A DNA stretch of 64,000 nt, taken from the NCBI GenBank assembly GCA_029834535.1, contig JAQMWT010000074.1:62001-126000 (forward strand), written 5' to 3'. Each line of letters starts with the position of its first letter. Position 1 is the first letter of the stretch. Below the pieces are notes generated by a model. It saw only the letters and a program-made list of their open reading frames with translations. It had not been told where the DNA came from and did not search any database. The translations under genes were made by a program, and so were the position numbers. This document shows, one piece after another, positions 60,497 through 64,000 of this stretch. The DNA comes from Chrysophaeum taylorii. Taxonomy: Eukaryota; Sar; Pelagophyceae; Pelagomonadales; Pelagomonadaceae.

Positions 60497-63244
60497 GGTC
60501 CTTCCTTTTGTCTCCTATACTACAGCCTCAAGATGGAATCTGGCCAGTGCGCGTTCGCGCGCCGAAAGAAAGAAAGAAAGACTCGCAAAAAAAAAAAAAA
60601 ACACCCTCGCTCAACGTCTTCGGGTATCCATCCATCCATCCATCCATCCATCCATCCGAGGGCTTCGGGCGTCGATTGCGACATGGCCAGGGATTCGTTC
60701 GGCCACGAGCTCCGGGCCAAACACGGGAACGACCTCTCTTCGGCCACTATGAGATAATAAGACGGGACGCCCTCTATCTACTACGTGGTCGAGTACCTCT
60801 CTTCACCACGACGCTCACCACAAATGGCGTCCCCTTGCGGGCGTCATCCACGACAAGTTATTATCCTTCTTCGGCGCCCGCAAAAAAAAAAAGAATGGCG
60901 CAAATCAAGGCGCGCGCTCTTCACGACTTAAACCCGATGCGATGCGCTCGACTTCTGGAGAAGCGGGCGGCATCGAAGATCTCCGACGTCACAGCCGCGC
61001 GGCTCTACGACGTGAAATCCGGATATCCAAGCCCGGGTCTGGCTCCAAACGATCGATCGATCGATCGATCGATAATGGCCACGACGGCGACCTCGGCGCG
61101 GCCAACAACGGAGTTGCAGCAGGCCTACAAAGGGCTCGCTCACTCCGCATAGAAACGAAGACGTGGTACGTTCAAGCCCGCGAGAACTGGTGACAGACCA
61201 TCAACTCGCCCTCAATTCCCACGGCGCAGGGATTACACCACCAGAATGTCTCGCGACACGTATTTTGCGCGTGGCTGCGCGACCGCGAGCACGCCGTAAC
61301 GACGAGAGCATCATCCAGCACCGGCCGTATGCCCTCGTTGTTCGAGGAGGTGCTTCCGCGCGCGAAGGAGAAATCGACCAAGGTTGATACCCGAACCCGA
61401 GGATCTGACGGATGGCATCCTAAAGCGGGGGGCGCTTCTTTTCGAAGTCAACAACAGTCGGCAAGTTTCGAAGGTTGCCGCGATAGATAGCTGTTGCTGC
61501 CGCGCGACGCCGATCCGGCGGGCGCCACCACGGGCCCTAGCGAAAAAAAGAGGATGTCGCTCTTCTTCAGCATGAAGCAGGCAATTCATCAGGTTGTTTG
61601 TTGCGTGACTCGGCTGGCCTGCGGGGGGGGATGGTTTCGACGACGCGTACGGCCCGGATCCGGCGCGTTCTCCGAGTTTGCAACGTAGGCGACGACGACG
61701 AAGCCCCCCGACGACACGCGAGCGGCTGCCCAAGTTCGAGAAGCTGCGGATTTTGCTAAAGCTGCGCGTCTGGACATTCGTTCCTTCCAATCATGGCATG
61801 CCGCGGGCAAGCCGCGCGCGCGCGAGATCATCGCGCGGCTCGAGCAATAGAGGATCACGCACAACAACCGGTTTCCCCGGCCGATCGCTCCAAGCGAAGA
61901 CGTTGAACGCACTATTTGAGTTGCCGAGAAAAAAACGCGGATGACCCACCCACCAGGGATGCGAGAGTACGTCAACATTGTTTCGACGCGGGAGTTCTCC
62001 TCGAGAATGTGCGGCATCTTTCGTCGAAGATGAGGAGACCAGGTTCGTGGATGATTTGTCCGCAAAAAGAACATATTAGAAATGATCGATACCTTTCGGT
62101 TCGCATCGCCATCGCGCGAAAAACGCCTCTAACATTTCGCGAGCATGGCATGGAAACTACGTTGCGAGCCGCGCAACATATTGCCCAACCATTCGTCCTC
62201 GTCGTTCTCCTCCTTATCATCGTCCGTCGACTCAAAGCGCCAGGAACATGACACCCTTTGAAGAATGTTGGGCGATTCGCTCGAAAGCCGTCACGGTACT
62301 TAGCATCATCTTGAATCCGGTTTTTTTTGAAGGAGGCGCGCGGCTGGGCAACGCCCCGCGCACCAACCAACCAACCAATCAGTCGTCGGAAGTTTTTATC
62401 GACGATTCGGTCGTTGGATCCGCATCTTCGACTCGCGCGGCGTTCCTCGAGGTCGAGGCGCTGCGCCCTCTCGATGCCTGGCCTCCGTCTCCTCCGCGTA
62501 CTCCGCGCGGCCGAGAAGAGCGGCCGCGACGACGGCAGCCCGACGCCAATATCGTCGAGATATCCTGCTCTTCGCATCACCTTATGCCTCGGTGTCGGAG
62601 ACACTCTTCTGACGCTTCAAGCCATAATTATACGCGAAAAGAAGACGCTGTCGAGCTGAAAGAGCGCCGGACACGCTCTTTCGACATCCTGGAGAACGAA
62701 CGAACGAACGAACGAACGAACGAACGAACGAACGAACGAACGAACGAACGAACGAACGAACGAACGAACGAACGAACATCACATCCCGGTGCAGTAATCG
62801 AGGGAGCCGAACGAACTCGCAACAATCTCCCGCACCACGCTTCGTCCTCTCGTCGTCGGCCGAGGTAGGTCGTCGACGGAGCGCATGGTCTGCCCGTTCT
62901 CGAAGGTGCTGCGGACGCAGGCCCGGCCTCAGGCTTGGATTACCGGCCTTGGTTTCCGGATTCTCGCCCATGCCCGTTAAAAAACAATAGCGTCGTCGCC
63001 TCGCGCGCGGGCTCAACGCCTGGGGGTCGCAAGAAGAAAGTGACCGAGGCGTGGGGCCCCAGCGAAGAAGGCGCGCGCGGCCGCGGCGGGTTCACTTCCA
63101 TTGAAACTCGGTAGCCCCGCAGCAGCAGCAGCTCTATAGTAGTAGTAGTAAAGGCGCAGCAGGTCTCAAACCCGCGCTTGTGGTATCCCCCCCCCCACCC
63201 CCGAACCAAGCAACGGTCTTGATCATTCAATCAAAATCGCGGCG
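60359..63244. other. Long intergenic stretch with many simple repeats
   Basis: (CT)n at about 60466-60494, GAAA units near 60565-60580, (CATC)n at about 60628-60658, CGAT units at about 61049-61073, and (GAAC)n at 62693-62777. Some protein-like scraps occur in different frames, for example EPEDLTDGILKRGALLFEVN (about 61387-61450) and REAADFAKAARLDIRSFQSW (about 61738-61797), and may be a decayed gene. No gene is called. The last part is the 5' flank of ftsZ. Confidence 0.45.
62693..62777 (+). repeat. (GAAC)n microsatellite, about 21 units
   Basis: A perfect GAAC run of about 84 bases, the longest simple repeat in the window. It stays open in all frames and produces artefactual RTNE and FVRS repeat proteins. 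Confidence 0.97.
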
Positions 63245-64000
63245 ATGCTATGGTGGCGCGCCTTCGCCTTCTTGTTCTTGTTCTTCTCGTTGTTGACCGC
63301 CGAGGGGATTAAAGTGGGCGGCGGCGGCGGAAGCGTGACGAACGAGCTTCGACCCTGCGAGATCCGCGTTATCGGGGTGGGGGGCGGCGGGGGGAACGCT
63401 ATCAACCGCATGCTGGACAGCGATGTCCGAGGGGTTTCGTTCTGGTGTGTCAACACCGACGCTCAGGCTCTGGCGAGCTCGAGGTGCTCGAACAGGCTGC
63501 ATATCGGGCGCGATTTGACGAGGGGATTGGGGGCGGGCGGGGATCCGTCGGTTGGAAGAGAAGCGGCTTTGGAATCGACGAAGGATGTCACGCGGATGGT
63601 CGCGGGGGCGGACATGGTCTTCGTGACCGCGGGGATGGGCGGGGGGACGGGGTCCGGGGCCGCGCCCGTGGTCGCCGCAGCCGCAAAAGCGTCCGGCGCT
63701 TTGACGGTTGGCGTGGTGACGAAGCCGTTCGCGTTCGAAGGCAGGAGAAGAATGAAGCAAGCAATTTCGGGGATAGAAGCGCTGCAGGACGAATGCGACA
63801 CCATCATCGTCATCTCGAACGACAAGTTGCTGTCGATCGTGCCGGCGAATACCCCCGTCACCGAGGCGTTTTTGGTCGCCGACGATATCCTCCGCCAAGG
63901 GATAATCGGGATATCGGAGATCATCGTCAAGCCGGGGTTGATCAACGTTGATTTCGCGGACGTCAAGGCGGTGATGCAGGATGCGGGCAGCGCGTTGATG
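63245..64000 (+). CDS. ftsZ: FtsZ, plastid-type division GTPase (5' part, runs off window)
   Basis: 252 codons from ATG 63245 to the window edge with no stop; the 3' part is missing. FtsZ is a tubulin-like GTPase that forms the division ring. Seen: the first 19 residues, [19 protein letters not shown], form a secretory signal; then comes a Gly-rich linker and the core. Core motifs are [17 protein letters not shown] (nucleotide loop), [10 protein letters not shown], the tubulin signature GGGTGSG (residues 132-138), [13 protein letters not shown] (with the family's FEG), [13 protein letters not shown] and [10 protein letters not shown]. The secretory start supports import into a complex plastid, where the protein would act inside the stroma. 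A mitochondrial FtsZ is the alternative in stramenopiles, but it would not start with this kind of signal. The length so far fits the GTPase domain. Confidence 0.95.
   Translation, partial: MLWWRAFAFLFLFFSLLTAEGIKVGGGGGSVTNELRPCEIRVIGVGGGGGNAINRMLDSDVRGVSFWCVNTDAQALASSRCSNRLHIGRDLTRGLGAGGDPSVGREAALESTKDVTRMVAGADMVFVTAGMGGGTGSGAAPVVAAAAKASGALTVGVVTKPFAFEGRRRMKQAISGIEALQDECDTIIVISNDKLLSIVPANTPVTEAFLVADDILRQGIIGISEIIVKPGLINVDFADVKAVMQDAGSALM

Noticed and set aside
62248-62868. Frame encoding RTNERTNE repeats, and minus-strand FVRSFVRS frames
   Set aside because: The repeat peptide comes from the (GAAC)n microsatellite, which has no stop in any frame.
1-64000. tRNA genes, rRNA genes, CRISPR arrays and bacterial-type operons
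   Set aside because: None was recognised, and gene structure, introns and retroelements all point to a eukaryotic nuclear genome.

Overview
The window looks like nuclear DNA of a photosynthetic stramenopile (heterokont alga), perhaps a pelagophyte. A fucoxanthin-chlorophyll a/c-type antenna protein and a plastid-type FtsZ both start with a secretory signal, as expected for a plastid inside four membranes. Genes are sparse, GC-rich and mostly without introns, although two short GT-AG introns can be placed. Microsatellites and mobile elements fill the space between genes. No tRNA, rRNA or CRISPR array was recognised by eye.

Layout. 1-5.2 kb holds decayed genes: two head-to-tail copies of a helical-bundle/TKL-kinase/Armadillo gene on the minus strand, then two frame-broken coiled-coil genes. 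5.9-6.6 kb is the antenna gene. 6.7-23.2 kb is a nested block of retroelements. It contains a young Ty1/copia-type element with very short terminal repeats that carries a LINE, followed by a large broken Ty3/gypsy-type element that carries a cytosine DNA methyltransferase domain and was hit by two SINE-like insertions and one copia fragment. 24.2-25.3 kb and 34.8-37.3 kb are two copies of an unclassified repeat. The second copy has inverted clusters of an 11-base motif near its ends and a SINE-like insertion for which the first copy shows the empty site.

Host genes in the second half are a MscS-type mechanosensitive channel (28.0-30.3 kb), an alpha/beta hydrolase (33.7-34.6 kb), an XK-like membrane protein with DUF4116 repeats (38.3-39.4 kb), a GT8 glycosyltransferase (46.5-47.6 kb), a leucine-rich-repeat protein (50.7-51.6 kb), a TBC Rab-GAP with one intron (54.6-55.9 kb), a disordered basic protein (57.8-58.6 kb), an RCC1-repeat protein (58.9-60.4 kb) and the 5' part of ftsZ (63.2 kb to the edge). 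These genes do not form a pathway cluster. The antenna protein and FtsZ both serve the plastid (light harvesting and plastid division); the others are separate membrane, trafficking and signalling functions.

The most notable observations are the methyltransferase domain inside a gypsy element and a set of short insertions that share one LINE 3' end with a TTAG-repeat tail. All calls come from reading the sequence; no database search was possible.
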